The notes under the pieces: model-generated
What the model was told of the DNA's origin: nothing
The model's input: only the letters and a program-made list of their open reading frames with translations
Database searches by the model: none
Shown here: piece after piece, positions 42,440 through 53,567 of the stretch
How the letters are laid out: each line of letters starts with the position of its first letter
Position numbering within the stretch: position 1 is the stretch's first letter
Program-made: the position numbers and the translations under genes
Assembly: GCF_003353065.1 (NCBI RefSeq)
Contig: NZ_CP027806.1
Coordinates: 3,554,501 to 3,618,500, forward strand
Length of the DNA stretch: 64,000 bases
Reading direction: 5' to 3'
From: Cyclonatronum proteinivorum
GTDB taxonomy: Bacteria; Bacteroidota; Rhodothermia; Balneolales; Cyclonatronaceae

Positions 42440-44869
42440 ATGGATCTACCCGCAATCGACGAGAAAAAAATCGGAAAATCATCATTTGAGCTTAATGAAC
42501 AAGAAACGAGTAGCAAGCCTATTCCATCAGAGCTGCCCGTTTTACCGCTGCGCGATACCATCGTTTATCCCGGCACCATGTTCCCGCTTCTGGTTGGGCG
42601 GGAGTCTTCCCTAAAAGCCATCGACGCCGGCATTGATAAGGGCAAATTTGTACTGCTGCTTGGTCAGAAAAATCCGGATACGGACAACCCAAAGCCCGAA
42701 GATCTCTACACCGATGGCTGTATCGCGGCCATCACGCAGGTGCTGCGGCTCCCCAACTCACTGGTTAAGGTACTGGTGAACGGCATTCTTCCGGCCAAGG
42801 TGAAAAGCCTGACCGAAAACGAAGGCTATCTCACTGCGACCACCAAATTTAAGCTGAGCGCCACCCGCTTCCGCAAAACCGAGCGCCTCGCCTCCCTCGT
42901 GCGCAAAACGCGGGATAAGTTCGAGCGCTTTGTCATCATGAATCAGGAAGTGCCGGAAGAAGTACTCACAAGTTTGGATGAAGGTGATGAGTACCTCGAA
43001 CCCAACCTGTACCTGATGGCTTCCCACCTCGATATGTCGGTGGAAGAGCGTCAGAAGTTCCTCGAGCTCGAAACCCTGGAACAGCTCTACCGGCTGTTAC
43101 TGGCCAAAGTGACCCGCGAGCTTCAGGTACTGGTGGTAAGCACCGAAATCAATGAAAAGGTGCAGGAAGAAATTCAGGAGACGCAGCGCCGCTTTTTCAT
43201 TCAGGAACAAATCCGTGCCCTGCAGGACGAGCTTGATGAAGGCGAAGTAGCCGATCCGGAGCTGCAAAAGCTCAAAGAACAGATCGAAACAGCCAAAATG
43301 CCGGAAGAAGCGCACGCCAAAGCGATGGAAGAACTCGAGCGCCTCAAGAAAACCCCGCAGATGTCGCCCGAGTACGGCGTAGGCCGCAACTACCTCGACT
43401 GGATGACGAGCCTGCCCTGGAGCACCGCTTCTCCCGATAACCTCGACATTCAGGGCGTGCAGGATGTGCTTGAAAAAGAGCATTACGGTCTCGAAAAACC
43501 CAAAGACCGCATTCTCGAACACATCGCCGTGCTAAACCTTGTAGAAAACCTGAAGGGGCAAATTCTTTGTTTCGTAGGCCCTCCCGGCGTAGGAAAAACT
43601 TCGATGGCCAAATCCATTGCGCGCGCGCTGAACCGGAAAATGGTACGTATCAGCCTGGGCGGCGTAAGCGACGAAGCCGAAATCCGGGGGCATCGCCGCA
43701 CCTACATCGGCTCCATGCCCGGCCGCATTATTCAGGGCATGCGCAAAGCCGGCACCGTGAATCCGGTAATGATTCTGGATGAAATCGACAAAGTCGGCCA
43801 TGACTTCCGGGGCGACCCGTCTTCGGCCATTCTCGAAGTCCTCGATCCCGAACAGAACAACACTTTCAATGACCACTACCTCGACATGGATTATGACCTG
43901 TCGCGGGTGATGTTCATCGCTACGGCCAACGTTGCTTCGTCCATACAGCCGGCCCTGCTCGACCGCATGGAAATCATCAACCTGCCCGGCTACCTGGAGC
44001 ACGAAAAACTGGAGATCGCCAAGCGGCACCTCATCCCCAAAATGCTCAAATCCCACGGGCTGAAAGCCTCGCAGGTCCGCTTCCACAAGAGCGGCATTCT
44101 GCACCTCATCCGGAACTACACTTCCGAAGCCGGCGTGCGGACACTGGAGCAACAGGTAGCTGCCGTTTGCCGCAAAATCGCCCGTAAATACGTCCTCGCC
44201 CGCGCCAAAGGGGAAGAAGACCCCACCTTTAAAGTCAACGAAGAACTCGTTTCCGAACTCCTCGGCGTACCCAAATACCGCGACCGCACGCCGGACCGCA
44301 CCGACCGCGCAGGCACCGTAAACGGACTCGCATGGACGAGCACCGGCGGGGCCATCCTGCAGATCGACGTAGCGGTGATGGAAGGCAAATCCAATTTCCG
44401 CCTTACCGGCAAGCTGGGCGATGTGATGAAAGAATCGGCACAGGCCGCCCTCACCTACATCCGCTCGCATGCGTCGAAATACGGTATCGCCGCTGACTTC
44501 TTCGACAAACATGAGCTGCACATTCACATTCCCGAAGGCGCCATTCCGAAAGACGGGCCGAGCGCGGGCATGGCCATGGTACTCGCTATGCTGTCGCTGT
44601 TAACCGGCAAGCGCGTGCGCCACGATGTGGGCATGACCGGCGAAATCACCCTTCGCGGGGATGTGCTCGCCATTGGCGGCCTCAACGAGAAGCTGCTCGC
44701 AGCACAGCGCAACAAGCTCAGCCGCGTGCTCATCCCCAAAGACAACGAGCCCGACCTGACGGAAATCCCGGCCAAAGTAAAAGACGGACTCGAAATTATC
44801 CCGGTGAGTACGGTAACCGAAGCCATCAGCCAAAGCTTCCGCGATCCGCTGGAAGAAACCAAAGACTGA
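42440..44869 (+). CDS. lon: ATP-dependent Lon protease
   Basis: Lon degrades misfolded and regulatory proteins in the cytoplasm. Residues ~30-230 form the LON substrate domain (LPVLPLRDTIVYPGTMFPLLVGRE), followed by coiled coil. The AAA+ module has GPPGVGKTSMAKSIA and PVMILDEIDKVG. The C-terminal protease domain has the catalytic serine in PKDGPSAGMAM and the lysine region GEITLRGDVLAIGGLNEKLLAA. At 809 residues it is full length. The start near 42440 (MDLPAIDEKKI) fits. rluD follows after 60 bases. Confidence 0.96.
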   Translation: MDLPAIDEKKIGKSSFELNEQETSSKPIPSELPVLPLRDTIVYPGTMFPLLVGRESSLKAIDAGIDKGKFVLLLGQKNPDTDNPKPEDLYTDGCIAAITQVLRLPNSLVKVLVNGILPAKVKSLTENEGYLTATTKFKLSATRFRKTERLASLVRKTRDKFERFVIMNQEVPEEVLTSLDEGDEYLEPNLYLMASHLDMSVEERQKFLELETLEQLYRLLLAKVTRELQVLVVSTEINEKVQEEIQETQRRFFIQEQIRALQDELDEGEVADPELQKLKEQIETAKMPEEAHAKAMEELERLKKTPQMSPEYGVGRNYLDWMTSLPWSTASPDNLDIQGVQDVLEKEHYGLEKPKDRILEHIAVLNLVENLKGQILCFVGPPGVGKTSMAKSIARALNRKMVRISLGGVSDEAEIRGHRRTYIGSMPGRIIQGMRKAGTVNPVMILDEIDKVGHDFRGDPSSAILEVLDPEQNNTFNDHYLDMDYDLSRVMFIATANVASSIQPALLDRMEIINLPGYLEHEKLEIAKRHLIPKMLKSHGLKASQVRFHKSGILHLIRNYTSEAGVRTLEQQVAAVCRKIARKYVLARAKGEEDPTFKVNEELVSELLGVPKYRDRTPDRTDRAGTVNGLAWTSTGGAILQIDVAVMEGKSNFRLTGKLGDVMKESAQAALTYIRSHASKYGIAADFFDKHELHIHIPEGAIPKDGPSAGMAMVLAMLSLLTGKRVRHDVGMTGEITLRGDVLAIGGLNEKLLAAQRNKLSRVLIPKDNEPDLTEIPAKVKDGLEIIPVSTVTEAISQSFRDPLEETKD

Positions 44870-44929
44870 CGTCCCGCGCGGATGTGCTGCCCCGAACCGG
44901 AAGCACATCCGCATGCCAAAACCATCATC

Positions 44930-45931
44930 ATGTCTGAGAACAGCTACGAGAAGGAAATCCGCCAGCTTCGCCTCGAAGTCGCACCCGGTCAGACGACCCC
45001 GGTGCGCATCGACCGCTACCTTGCTGAGATGGTGCAAAACGCTACCCGCAGCAAGGTGCAGCAAGCCATCACCGCAAAACGGGTGCTCGTAAACGGTGCG
45101 CCCACCAAAGCCTCCTACATTGTACAGGCCGGCGATGTGATTGAAGCGGAAATCCTCAAACCCAAAATCCCGGACCTCGCCCCCGAAGAGATACCCCTCG
45201 ACATCGTGCACGAAGACGACGACCTGCTCGTGATCAACAAGCCCGCAGATATGGTTGTGCATCCGGCCTTCGGCAACTGGACCGGCACCCTGGTCAACGC
45301 CCTCCTCCATCACACCGGCGAGCTGTCGGAAACCAACGACCCGGCGGTGCGTCCCGGCATCGTGCACCGTATCGACAAAGGCACGAGCGGCCTTCTCGTC
45401 GTTGCCAAACATGATACGGCACATCAGCGACTGGCCAAACAGTTCGCCGCGCACAGCATCGCGCGCACCTATCAGGCCATCGTGTGGGGGCATCCGCCTC
45501 AGGAAGGCACCTTCGATTCACTCATTGGCCGGAGTCCGCGCGACCGCAAACGCATGGCCGTGCTCACCGACGGACGCGGCAAACGCGCGGTAACGCACTA
45601 CCGCGTGCTCGAACACTTCGATCACCTCAGCCTCATAGAAGCCCGTCTCGAAACAGGCCGCACGCATCAGATCCGCGTACACTTCGCCGACGCCGGCTTC
45701 CCCCTGCTCGCCGATGAAGCGTACGGGGGTGCAAGTATTCGCTACGGCTCCAACACCGGGTTTCGGAAAGACCTGTTCCAAAAACTCTTCAAGCGTCTCG
45801 GACGACAATGCCTGCACGCCAAAACACTGGGTTTTGAGCATCCCGCAACCGGCGCCCCCGTCGCATTCGACTCCCCGCTGCCCCCCGACTTCCGGGAAGC
45901 CCTGCACGCGCTGCGTCAATACTGCCAATAA
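44930..45931 (+). CDS. RluA-family pseudouridine synthase, RluD-like
   Basis: Converts uridine to pseudouridine in rRNA or tRNA. An N-terminal S4 domain (VRIDRYLAEMVQNATRSKVQQAI) is followed by the catalytic domain with HRIDKGTSGLLVVAK, containing the catalytic Asp, and LETGRTHQIRVH. 333 residues from the ATG at 44930, which I prefer to one 48 bases upstream because it begins just before the conserved part. The S4 domain favours the RluD subgroup (23S rRNA helix 69), but the exact target sites are inferred. Confidence 0.92.
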   Translation: MSENSYEKEIRQLRLEVAPGQTTPVRIDRYLAEMVQNATRSKVQQAITAKRVLVNGAPTKASYIVQAGDVIEAEILKPKIPDLAPEEIPLDIVHEDDDLLVINKPADMVVHPAFGNWTGTLVNALLHHTGELSETNDPAVRPGIVHRIDKGTSGLLVVAKHDTAHQRLAKQFAAHSIARTYQAIVWGHPPQEGTFDSLIGRSPRDRKRMAVLTDGRGKRAVTHYRVLEHFDHLSLIEARLETGRTHQIRVHFADAGFPLLADEAYGGASIRYGSNTGFRKDLFQKLFKRLGRQCLHAKTLGFEHPATGAPVAFDSPLPPDFREALHALRQYCQ

Positions 45932-45937
45932 CTATCG

Positions 45938-46024
45938 TTTTTTTTTGGGGGAAACTCCGTGAACATCACGGTCTTTCGTGACAGATCAAGGCCCCCAAAC
46001 CTAAGATGAATCCCTTGCTTTTTT
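45938..46024 (+). repeat. Dispersed 56-nt stem element, copy C
   Basis: The most symmetrical copy. TTTGGGGG (45944-45951) and CCCCCAAA (45992-45999) make an 8-bp outer stem, and TCACG-GTCTTT-CGTGA an inner hairpin. After 15 bases comes TTGC and a T-run. It lies just after the RluD-like gene and could also work as its terminator region. Confidence 0.8.
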
Positions 46025-46107
46025 ATTCCGAGACAAACTATCTCCGGAAGCCTGAACGACCTTACTTAATCCTCTGAAACCAAATCATATTCGTACTACT
46101 GCAACCT

Positions 46108-46437
46108 ATGAAGACCAAAAACATCGACATTGCCATCGAACTTGACGACAAGGACGTACCCGAAAAAATTACCTGGAACGCCTTAGACGCCGGTCTGGAC
46201 AAACCCGCAAACTGCAGGGCCATGCTGCTCTCGCTTTGGGATAACGACAACAAACAGACCCTCAAGCTCGACCTCTGGACCAAAAACATGACCGTTGACG
46301 AGATGAAACTCTTCTTCTACGAAACCCTCTCCACAATGGCCGACACTTTCGAAAAGTCAACCAAAGATGACCGCATGAGCGGCGACATGCGCGATTTCTG
46401 CGAATACTTTGCCGAGAAGATGGAGATTAAAAAGTAA
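46108..46437 (+). CDS. gldC: Gliding motility protein GldC homologue
   Basis: Small cytoplasmic protein (109 residues) found in gliding Bacteroidota and in many relatives that do not glide. IAIELDDKDVPEKITWNA, MLLSLWDNDNKQTLKLDLWTKNMTVDEMKLFFYETL and DFCEYFAEKM follow the family pattern end to end. GldC's biochemical role is not established; it is associated with the gliding/type IX secretion gene set. No other gld gene is in the window. It fits with the type IX sorting domains on three proteins here. Confidence 0.9.
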   Translation: MKTKNIDIAIELDDKDVPEKITWNALDAGLDKPANCRAMLLSLWDNDNKQTLKLDLWTKNMTVDEMKLFFYETLSTMADTFEKSTKDDRMSGDMRDFCEYFAEKMEIKK

Positions 46438-46888
46438 AAGTAAACGGATACAGAAATTCCGGAGCACACACACAACTGTCAGTGCTCCGGAAAACCTAAC
46501 ATCAGCATTGGGGTACAGGATTCTGACAAAATCGCTTCAACGCTGCAATATCATACTTAGCAACAATCATTAGCCGAATAGTTTAAGTCGGTACACGCAC
46601 CTATTATTCTAATCTGCAGTCATACTGATAGTTGACCTAAATAAATAATGACAAGCAGCTGCACCTCCAATCATAATCACATATTTGTATGTGATTATGA
46701 TAAACCGGCTTCAGCCCAAAAGTACTCGGAAAAATAATATTTGCTAAACTCATATACACAATATTAGCAAATACTTAGAAGAATTATTTTTTGCGGAATG
46801 ATTCTTTGTTGAATACAGATATAATAGTTTATATTCAAAAGCTCATTTGAGCTCAAGGATTCATATCAACTAACTCTATATAACTGTC
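46438..46888. other. AT-rich spacer before a sorted surface protein gene
   Basis: About 450 bases without a gene. It holds a perfect 14-bp inverted repeat (46670-46701) and a smaller AGCTCA-TT-TGAGCT dyad (46840-46853) close to the next start. No tRNA or other RNA gene was recognised. Confidence 0.5.
46670..46701. promoter_or_regulatory. Perfect 14-bp inverted repeat, candidate operator
   Basis: ATCATAATCACATA (46670-46683) and its exact complement (46688-46701) surround TTTG, about 190 bases before the next gene. There is no T-run, so a protein-binding site is more likely than a terminator. Confidence 0.5.
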
Positions 46889-48283
46889 ATGAAACAAATT
46901 TACAAAGCAGGAAAAGGGCTGCTTGCTGCAAGCCTCTTACTTTTCGGAACATCTGCAGTTGCAAACGCGCAGGTTTTCCAGATGGAAGCACAAAACCAGT
47001 TCCCTTCCACACAAATCACTGAGCCTGTTTCCGGGGTAATGGATTCAGAGATTCTGTTCCAGCAAAACCGTGCTGATACAGGGGGTATTGTTTCCGGTAC
47101 CTTTGAAGGACTTGGTACGGCAACATTCAGCGCCGATGATTTTGAACTTTCTACCCCGGCAACACTTACATCTATCTCTGTTTTGGGCTTCCAGAACAAT
47201 GCAACTTACCTTGATGGTATTCTGCTTGGTGTACAGGTTTACATCTTCTCCAATGCAGGTGGCGCACCCGGCGGTCAGCCCTACGACGGCGACGCACTCC
47301 TCCAAATCGAGCTCGACCTCGATGATCCGCGCCTTGAAGTAACTCAGGAAAGCAACCTTTACACATTCAACGTCGATGTTTCCGGTGAAAACTGGTTCCT
47401 TCCTGCTGAGCGCTACTGGCTGTCTGTAGCACCTGTTCAGGATCTTGCCGACCTGGACGGTGCTAACCGCTGGAACTGGGCGCAGGGCGAGCAAAACTTT
47501 GGCGAGCCTATGCTTGTTGATCCTGACAACAACTTCAACGGCAACTTCTTTGACTGGACTCCCTTCTCCGTTTTGGGAATTGATTGGAACCCCTCCGGTC
47601 TTGTAATGACCATCGAAGGTATTCCTGGTGAAGCTTCAGTTGATCTTGGTCCGTTCAGCCTTCTTTCCCCGCCTAATGGTATTGAAGTTGACCTTATCTT
47701 CGAAGGCGACACCGAAATCGCCATTCAGTGGGAAGCTTCTGAAAATGCAACCGACTACGCATGGGTAGCACACCTTGAAGGCAATGATCTCACCGATCCC
47801 CTCCTCAACGTGCCTACCGGTGCTGAGACCGAGCTTGTCCTCACAGATGGCGCCATCTATGGTATTCTTACCGACCTTGGTGTTGAGCCGGGTACTGCCG
47901 TCACCATTGACTGGAGCGTTGTAGCTTCTGCCGGTGATAATACCCTCTTCGCTGACGAAACATGGAGTGTAACCTTCACCCTCGTTCCAGCAACCAACAT
48001 TGGCCGCGACGAAATCGTGAGCGGGTTTGAGCTCGGACAAAACTACCCGAACCCCTTCAACCCAACCACTAACATCAGCTTCACCCTCCCTGAAGCTTCT
48101 GAAGTTAGTCTTGAAGTGTTCAATATGCAGGGTCAGCGCGTTGCTACCCTCGCCAACGGCAGCTTCTCAGCCGGCAACCACACCGTAACCTTCGACGCAG
48201 CCAACCTCTCAAGCGGTATCTACCTCTACCGCATGACATCAGGCGCTTTCACACAAACCAACAAAATGATGCTCGTGAAGTAG
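46889..48283 (+). CDS. Secreted surface protein with C-terminal sorting domain, unknown
   Basis: Not recognised beyond its ends. 464 residues with a signal peptide ending ANAQ and a long acidic beta-rich body. Residues ~30-230 look like one beta-sandwich-type domain ([43 protein letters not shown]). A second, immunoglobulin-like domain follows ([26 protein letters not shown]). The C-terminus is a sorting domain, [12 protein letters not shown] and SGIYLYRM, ending TNKMMLVK, for type IX secretion and surface attachment. Codon use is strong and regular, suggesting high expression. A perfect terminator follows. The function may be structural or adhesive. Confidence 0.82.
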   Translation: MKQIYKAGKGLLAASLLLFGTSAVANAQVFQMEAQNQFPSTQITEPVSGVMDSEILFQQNRADTGGIVSGTFEGLGTATFSADDFELSTPATLTSISVLGFQNNATYLDGILLGVQVYIFSNAGGAPGGQPYDGDALLQIELDLDDPRLEVTQESNLYTFNVDVSGENWFLPAERYWLSVAPVQDLADLDGANRWNWAQGEQNFGEPMLVDPDNNFNGNFFDWTPFSVLGIDWNPSGLVMTIEGIPGEASVDLGPFSLLSPPNGIEVDLIFEGDTEIAIQWEASENATDYAWVAHLEGNDLTDPLLNVPTGAETELVLTDGAIYGILTDLGVEPGTAVTIDWSVVASAGDNTLFADETWSVTFTLVPATNIGRDEIVSGFELGQNYPNPFNPTTNISFTLPEASEVSLEVFNMQGQRVATLANGSFSAGNHTVTFDAANLSSGIYLYRMTSGAFTQTNKMMLVK

Positions 48284-48315
48284 TTTCACACCATTAGCAT
48301 CAGCTTGCTGATTTT

Positions 48316-48350
48316 AAGGTCCGGAGTATGTACTCCGGACCTTTTTTTTG
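48316..48350 (+). terminator. Intrinsic terminator after the surface protein gene
   Basis: AAGGTCCGGAGTA pairs with TACTCCGGACCTT over a two-base loop, followed by a run of T. Confidence 0.85.
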
Positions 48351-48476
48351 TTTTGTGAGGTTAATTTCCGGCTACAAATTCTTTTTTCGGTATTCCAATT
48401 TTAGACTCCCGCGTATGCATGCCTTAAACCCCTGAAAACCTTACGCGAGGAAGTGATACGGGCATAGGCGCTTTAG

Positions 48477-49388
48477 GTGTCTTTTTTGGCCTGCATTGCT
48501 TATACTCTTGCTCCGATTTTTTTCGTCATCGCCCAATCAACCGCTTTTGTGCTCATTTTCTTGATCCTTCTTTTAATTGGCATTTTTGGCGGCATACTGG
48601 CCGGCATGCTCGGGGTAGGCGGAGGGCTCATTTTCACGCCCGTCCTGATTTTTCTGTTCACAGATTCGCTCGAAGACCCGCTCCCCTGGATTATCGGCAC
48701 CTCGCTGCTCTGCACCTTTGCCGCTTCGCTGAGCAGCGTGCGTAAACACGTGCGAATGAACAATTTCTTCAAAAAGGACAGCCTGCGTGTTGGGGCCTTC
48801 AGCCTGGCCGGTACTGCCGCCGGGGTTGCCGTCGTGCAGTCAGCCTGGTATAGCCAAACCGAATTTTCAATCCTTTTCAGCGGTCTGCTGTTTTTCACAG
48901 CCTATAAATTCATCTTCAAAAAGAAGACCGTCATCAAACCAGAGGATGCAGCACATGATGAAAACCTGCTCCGTGACGGCAGCCTGAGTACCCCGCAAAG
49001 TCTGGCCATAGGCACAGCCGGAGGCACTGTTGCGACGCTGGCCGGGGTAGGCGGAGGCGTGATTATGGTTCCGCTGATGACCATGCTGCTGCGGCAGCCC
49101 TACCTGAAGGCGATCAGCATTTCATCAGCAGCTATTGTGTTCATCTCTTTTTTTGGATGGGGACAGCTTGCCCTTGGCAGCCCTGAGGAAAGCGGTACTA
49201 CAGCATATACCCTTGGTTATGTTGACTTTGGCGCTGCACTTCCGCTGATTGCCGGTGCGCTGATCGGAGCTAACTACGGTGTATACGCCACAAGCCGCAT
49301 TCCCAAAACCTACATGGAATTTGTATTTGGTCTGCTGGCACTTGCTGTCGCCGCACGACTATTATGGCGGGTATTTGCGAGTATTTAG
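48477..49388 (+). CDS. TauE/SafE-family sulfite/anion exporter
   Basis: An inner-membrane transporter of about 303 residues. Two repeats of four hydrophobic segments each carry the GGILAGMLGVGGGLIFTPVLI and GGTVATLAGVGGGVIMVPLM motifs, the hallmark internal duplication of the family. The segment between the halves is a charged cytoplasmic loop. Members export sulfite, sulfoacetate or other small organic anions; the substrate here is unknown. The start at 48477 is tentative because the frame begins hydrophobically with no clear Shine-Dalgarno. Confidence 0.88.
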   Translation: MSFLACIAYTLAPIFFVIAQSTAFVLIFLILLLIGIFGGILAGMLGVGGGLIFTPVLIFLFTDSLEDPLPWIIGTSLLCTFAASLSSVRKHVRMNNFFKKDSLRVGAFSLAGTAAGVAVVQSAWYSQTEFSILFSGLLFFTAYKFIFKKKTVIKPEDAAHDENLLRDGSLSTPQSLAIGTAGGTVATLAGVGGGVIMVPLMTMLLRQPYLKAISISSAAIVFISFFGWGQLALGSPEESGTTAYTLGYVDFGAALPLIAGALIGANYGVYATSRIPKTYMEFVFGLLALAVAARLLWRVFASI

Positions 49389-49586
49389 ACGGGATGTTAC
49401 CCCAGTATTAAATCCGAAAAAATCCGGCAGTTCAAATGCTTTCAGGTCTTTTTGCTCATTTTTTTTTGATATTTTTCTGCCCATCATAAAACAGACCAAT
49501 AAACGACCACACGTCTTAATCTTAGGTAATGCGCTACCGGCAGCAGTAAACCGCAACAAAGACTTCTGCCTAAACAGCCACACACT

Positions 49587-51362
49587 ATGACCTATACTTT
49601 TTTTGATTTCCTGCAGCTTGTTGGCTCATTGGGTATTTTCATTTTCGGGATGAAAATCTTCAGCGACGGCCTTCAGAAAGTAGCCGGAAGCAAGCTAAGA
49701 TCAATCCTTAAGGGGATGACCCGAAACCGGTTAACGGGGGTAGTTACCGGTTTTGGCACCACGGCCATCACACAGTCTTCCACAACTACTACCGTTATGG
49801 TTGTAAGTTTTGTGAATGCAGGCCTGCTCACTTTTGTGGAATCAACCGGGGTAATTATGGGAGCCAACATTGGCACAACCATCACCGCCTGGATGGTTTC
49901 CGTGTTCGGCTTCAAGTTTCAGATTACCCCCATTGCCATCATGCTCATCGGGATTTTCTTCCCCTTTCTCTTTGTGAGCAATATGAAGTTGCGCAATATA
50001 GCGGAGGCCATGATTGGTTTCGGTATCCTGTTTATTGGTCTTGAGTTCATCAAAGACGCCGTTCCGGATATAGACGAGAACCCTGAGATTTTCGCTTTCC
50101 TTAATAGTTTTACGGATTATGGGTATGTATCGCTGCTCATTTTTGTAGGGGTCGGAACCGTTCTCACCCTGCTCACACAGTCATCTTCCGCAGCTACAGC
50201 CATCACCCTTGTAATGCTCTTTCAGGGTTGGATTTCCTTCCCGATTGCAGCTGCCATGATTTTGGGTGAAAACATCGGGACAACCGTTACCGCCAACATT
50301 GCCGCGCTAATCGGAAACGTACATGCCAAGCGGGCCGCGCGATTCCACTTCTTCTTCAATATAGCGGGGGTCACTTGGATGCTGGTACTCATTTACCCCT
50401 TCCTAAACGGCATTGACTGGATTATGCAGCAGGCAATACCCGGATCGCTTTCCGTTTTTTCGGATGATCCTGCCGCGCGTCCCAATGCAACCCTGGCGCT
50501 CTCTCTGTTTCATACGACTTTCAATGTGCTCAATGTGATTGTGCTCTTTGCCTTTGTGCCGTATTTGGTGCGCTTTGTGGAACGCATTCAGCCGGACAAA
50601 GGCGGCGCCGACGATCGCTTTGAGCTCAAATACATCAACATTGGCCTGATGTCATCTGCGGAGCTTTCCATCGAACAGGCTCGTAAGGAAATTGGACTAT
50701 TTGCGAAAATGGTCGAGAAAATGCACTATGGTTTTCTGGGCCTGGTGTATAAGAAACCTGAAAAACAGCGGAAATTCCTCAAAAAACTGGAAAAGCGGGA
50801 AGAAATCACCGATCAGCTTGAAGTTGAAATTGCAGAATACCTGGTTCAGATTTCTGAAAACACCAATGTATCGTCTGACTCCATCCGCAAGATCCGGAAT
50901 ATGCAGAGCATGATTAACGATCTCGAGCGGATTGGCGATCTCTATTTTCAGATGTCCAAAACGTATGAGCGCACCCTCGATAATGAAGAAGAGCGCGTAC
51001 CGGATGAAGCCCTTGATGAGCTCAGAGAAATGCTCGCCGCGGTACATGACGCAATCATTGTAATGAAGGATAATATCCTGGCCCGCACGGCAGATGTTGA
51101 CCTCGAAGCCGCCATTGCGCTCGAGCGCAAGATTGATGAAACCCGCGACCGCCTGCGCGAAAGCCATTATGCCCGCCTTGAAGGAGGCGCGTACAATGTG
51201 CGCTCCGGCATTATGTATCTTGATCTGCTGAACCGCCTCGAGAAAATCGGGGATCACATCATGAACGTAAGCGAGGCCGCAGCCGGTAAAAAATTCGTCA
51301 TCAATAAAGTGGAAGGTGTCCTGCCCCCAGTGCGTAAAGAAGCTAAATCAAAGAATCAGTAG
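49587..51362 (+). CDS. Na+/phosphate symporter with C-terminal PhoU-like domain
   Basis: A NptA/PhoU-type cotransporter. The membrane part (residues ~1-330) has the twin QSS signatures, TAITQSSTTTTVMVVSF and LTQSSSAATAITLVM, each in an inverted repeat half with GANIGTT and GENIGTT. After the last helix, from about residue 350, a helical PhoU-like region follows (NMQSMINDLERIGDLYFQMSK and LDLLNRLEKIGDHIMNVSEA). 591 residues. It takes up inorganic phosphate with sodium, and the PhoU part probably controls activity. Confidence 0.92.
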   Translation: MTYTFFDFLQLVGSLGIFIFGMKIFSDGLQKVAGSKLRSILKGMTRNRLTGVVTGFGTTAITQSSTTTTVMVVSFVNAGLLTFVESTGVIMGANIGTTITAWMVSVFGFKFQITPIAIMLIGIFFPFLFVSNMKLRNIAEAMIGFGILFIGLEFIKDAVPDIDENPEIFAFLNSFTDYGYVSLLIFVGVGTVLTLLTQSSSAATAITLVMLFQGWISFPIAAAMILGENIGTTVTANIAALIGNVHAKRAARFHFFFNIAGVTWMLVLIYPFLNGIDWIMQQAIPGSLSVFSDDPAARPNATLALSLFHTTFNVLNVIVLFAFVPYLVRFVERIQPDKGGADDRFELKYINIGLMSSAELSIEQARKEIGLFAKMVEKMHYGFLGLVYKKPEKQRKFLKKLEKREEITDQLEVEIAEYLVQISENTNVSSDSIRKIRNMQSMINDLERIGDLYFQMSKTYERTLDNEEERVPDEALDELREMLAAVHDAIIVMKDNILARTADVDLEAAIALERKIDETRDRLRESHYARLEGGAYNVRSGIMYLDLLNRLEKIGDHIMNVSEAAAGKKFVINKVEGVLPPVRKEAKSKNQ

Positions 51363-51428
51363 TCAGTAATAGGTACCCTTCCTGCACTTACTTGTGGAGC
51401 GAAATAACCTGAGACACTGCCATTTTGA

Positions 51429-51465
51429 CGCTATGGACTGCAATGAATAACTGCAGTCCATAGCG
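51429..51465. terminator. Hairpin after the Na/Pi symporter
   Basis: CGCTATGGACTGCA (51429-51442) pairs perfectly with its complement (51452-51465) over a nine-base loop. There is no clear T-run, so termination is inferred from position between converging genes. Confidence 0.5.
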
Positions 51466-51550
51466 CTATTCTCCGGGTGTGGCCTTATATGCAACGACCA
51501 AATTGCGCTTACGGCCACGTATATCAATTATAAAAACGAAAGGTCTTCAA

Positions 51551-52003
51551 CTACAGCTGTTTTCGGAGTTTCCGGAACTGCCACCAGGTGTAGAGGGATG
51601 TAGAGCCGTAGAATACCAGGAAGGCTCCGATCATGATGTTGGCAAGGGCGGGGGTTCCGGTGATGAGGAGGGCAAATACAAAGGTAATAATTCCGAAAAA
51701 GGAAATGCCGCCGGAGAGAATTGCGCCAAAGGCCATCACAATAAGCACGAAGGCAAAGGCGTACGGGATAAAGTTTTCAAACTGATAGACAAATACGCCG
51801 GCCACAAACGAAACAAAACCTACAAAAAAGCCGGGGCGCTGAAGGAACTGCATGATGGCATTTGAGATGAGCCATGCTGCTATAATGATGTGGAGTAAGT
51901 CCGGAAATATCATGCTTAAAGCGCCGGTAAACAGGGCAACGAGTCCGTTTGTAAATTTTTTACCAGGCTGTGCTTCTGAAAACTGCGTATAAAACTGTTG
52001 CAT
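51551..52003 (-). CDS. DUF308/HdeD-like integral membrane protein
   Basis: 150 residues, with about five hydrophobic segments from residue 20 onwards (LFTGALSMIFPDLLHIIIAAWLI, FVSFVAGVFVY, FAFVLIVMAFGAILSGGI and further). The pattern of short paired helices fits the DUF308/HdeD family of small membrane proteins, some linked with acid resistance, whose function is poorly known. It ends in a basic FRKLRKQL tail. It stands alone on the minus strand between two plus-strand genes. Confidence 0.65.
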   Translation of the reverse strand: MQQFYTQFSEAQPGKKFTNGLVALFTGALSMIFPDLLHIIIAAWLISNAIMQFLQRPGFFVGFVSFVAGVFVYQFENFIPYAFAFVLIVMAFGAILSGGISFFGIITFVFALLITGTPALANIMIGAFLVFYGSTSLYTWWQFRKLRKQL

Positions 52004-52192
52004 AAAATGCTGCGGTTAAATTGGATACCGAAAATGGGCTTGCGTAATATCCGGAATTCATTACACAAATCCTGCCAAACGGTTTGCCTTTGCCGAAAGT
52101 TATAAATGCTTGTAAGCTTATGCCTTAAACAGGCCAAAACTGCGTATATTAGGCCGGAAAATCGCTTCCAACCAATCTTAACCAATATTGAA

Positions 52193-53365
<1,173 letters not shown>

Positions 53366-53401
53366 ACTGCGCAAATTGCCCTTCACGGGTGTACTGTTTT
53401 T

Positions 53402-53440
53402 CAAGGGCTGATAATTCGTTTTTATCAGCCCTTGTTTTTG
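53402..53440 (+). terminator. Intrinsic terminator after the acyl-CoA dehydrogenase
   Basis: CAAGGGCTGATAA (53402-53414) pairs perfectly with TTATCAGCCCTTG (53422-53434), followed by T. Confidence 0.85.
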
Positions 53441-53567
53441 CAGTTCTTCCTGCGATTAGGCGGGATTTTTATTAATTTGCATTTCAATACTCAGAATTTC
53501 TGAGCCCCTCGGCTTCCGCTGAATAGTTGTACTGAGGGATAATGCACTACTCCGAATTTTTTCTTTT

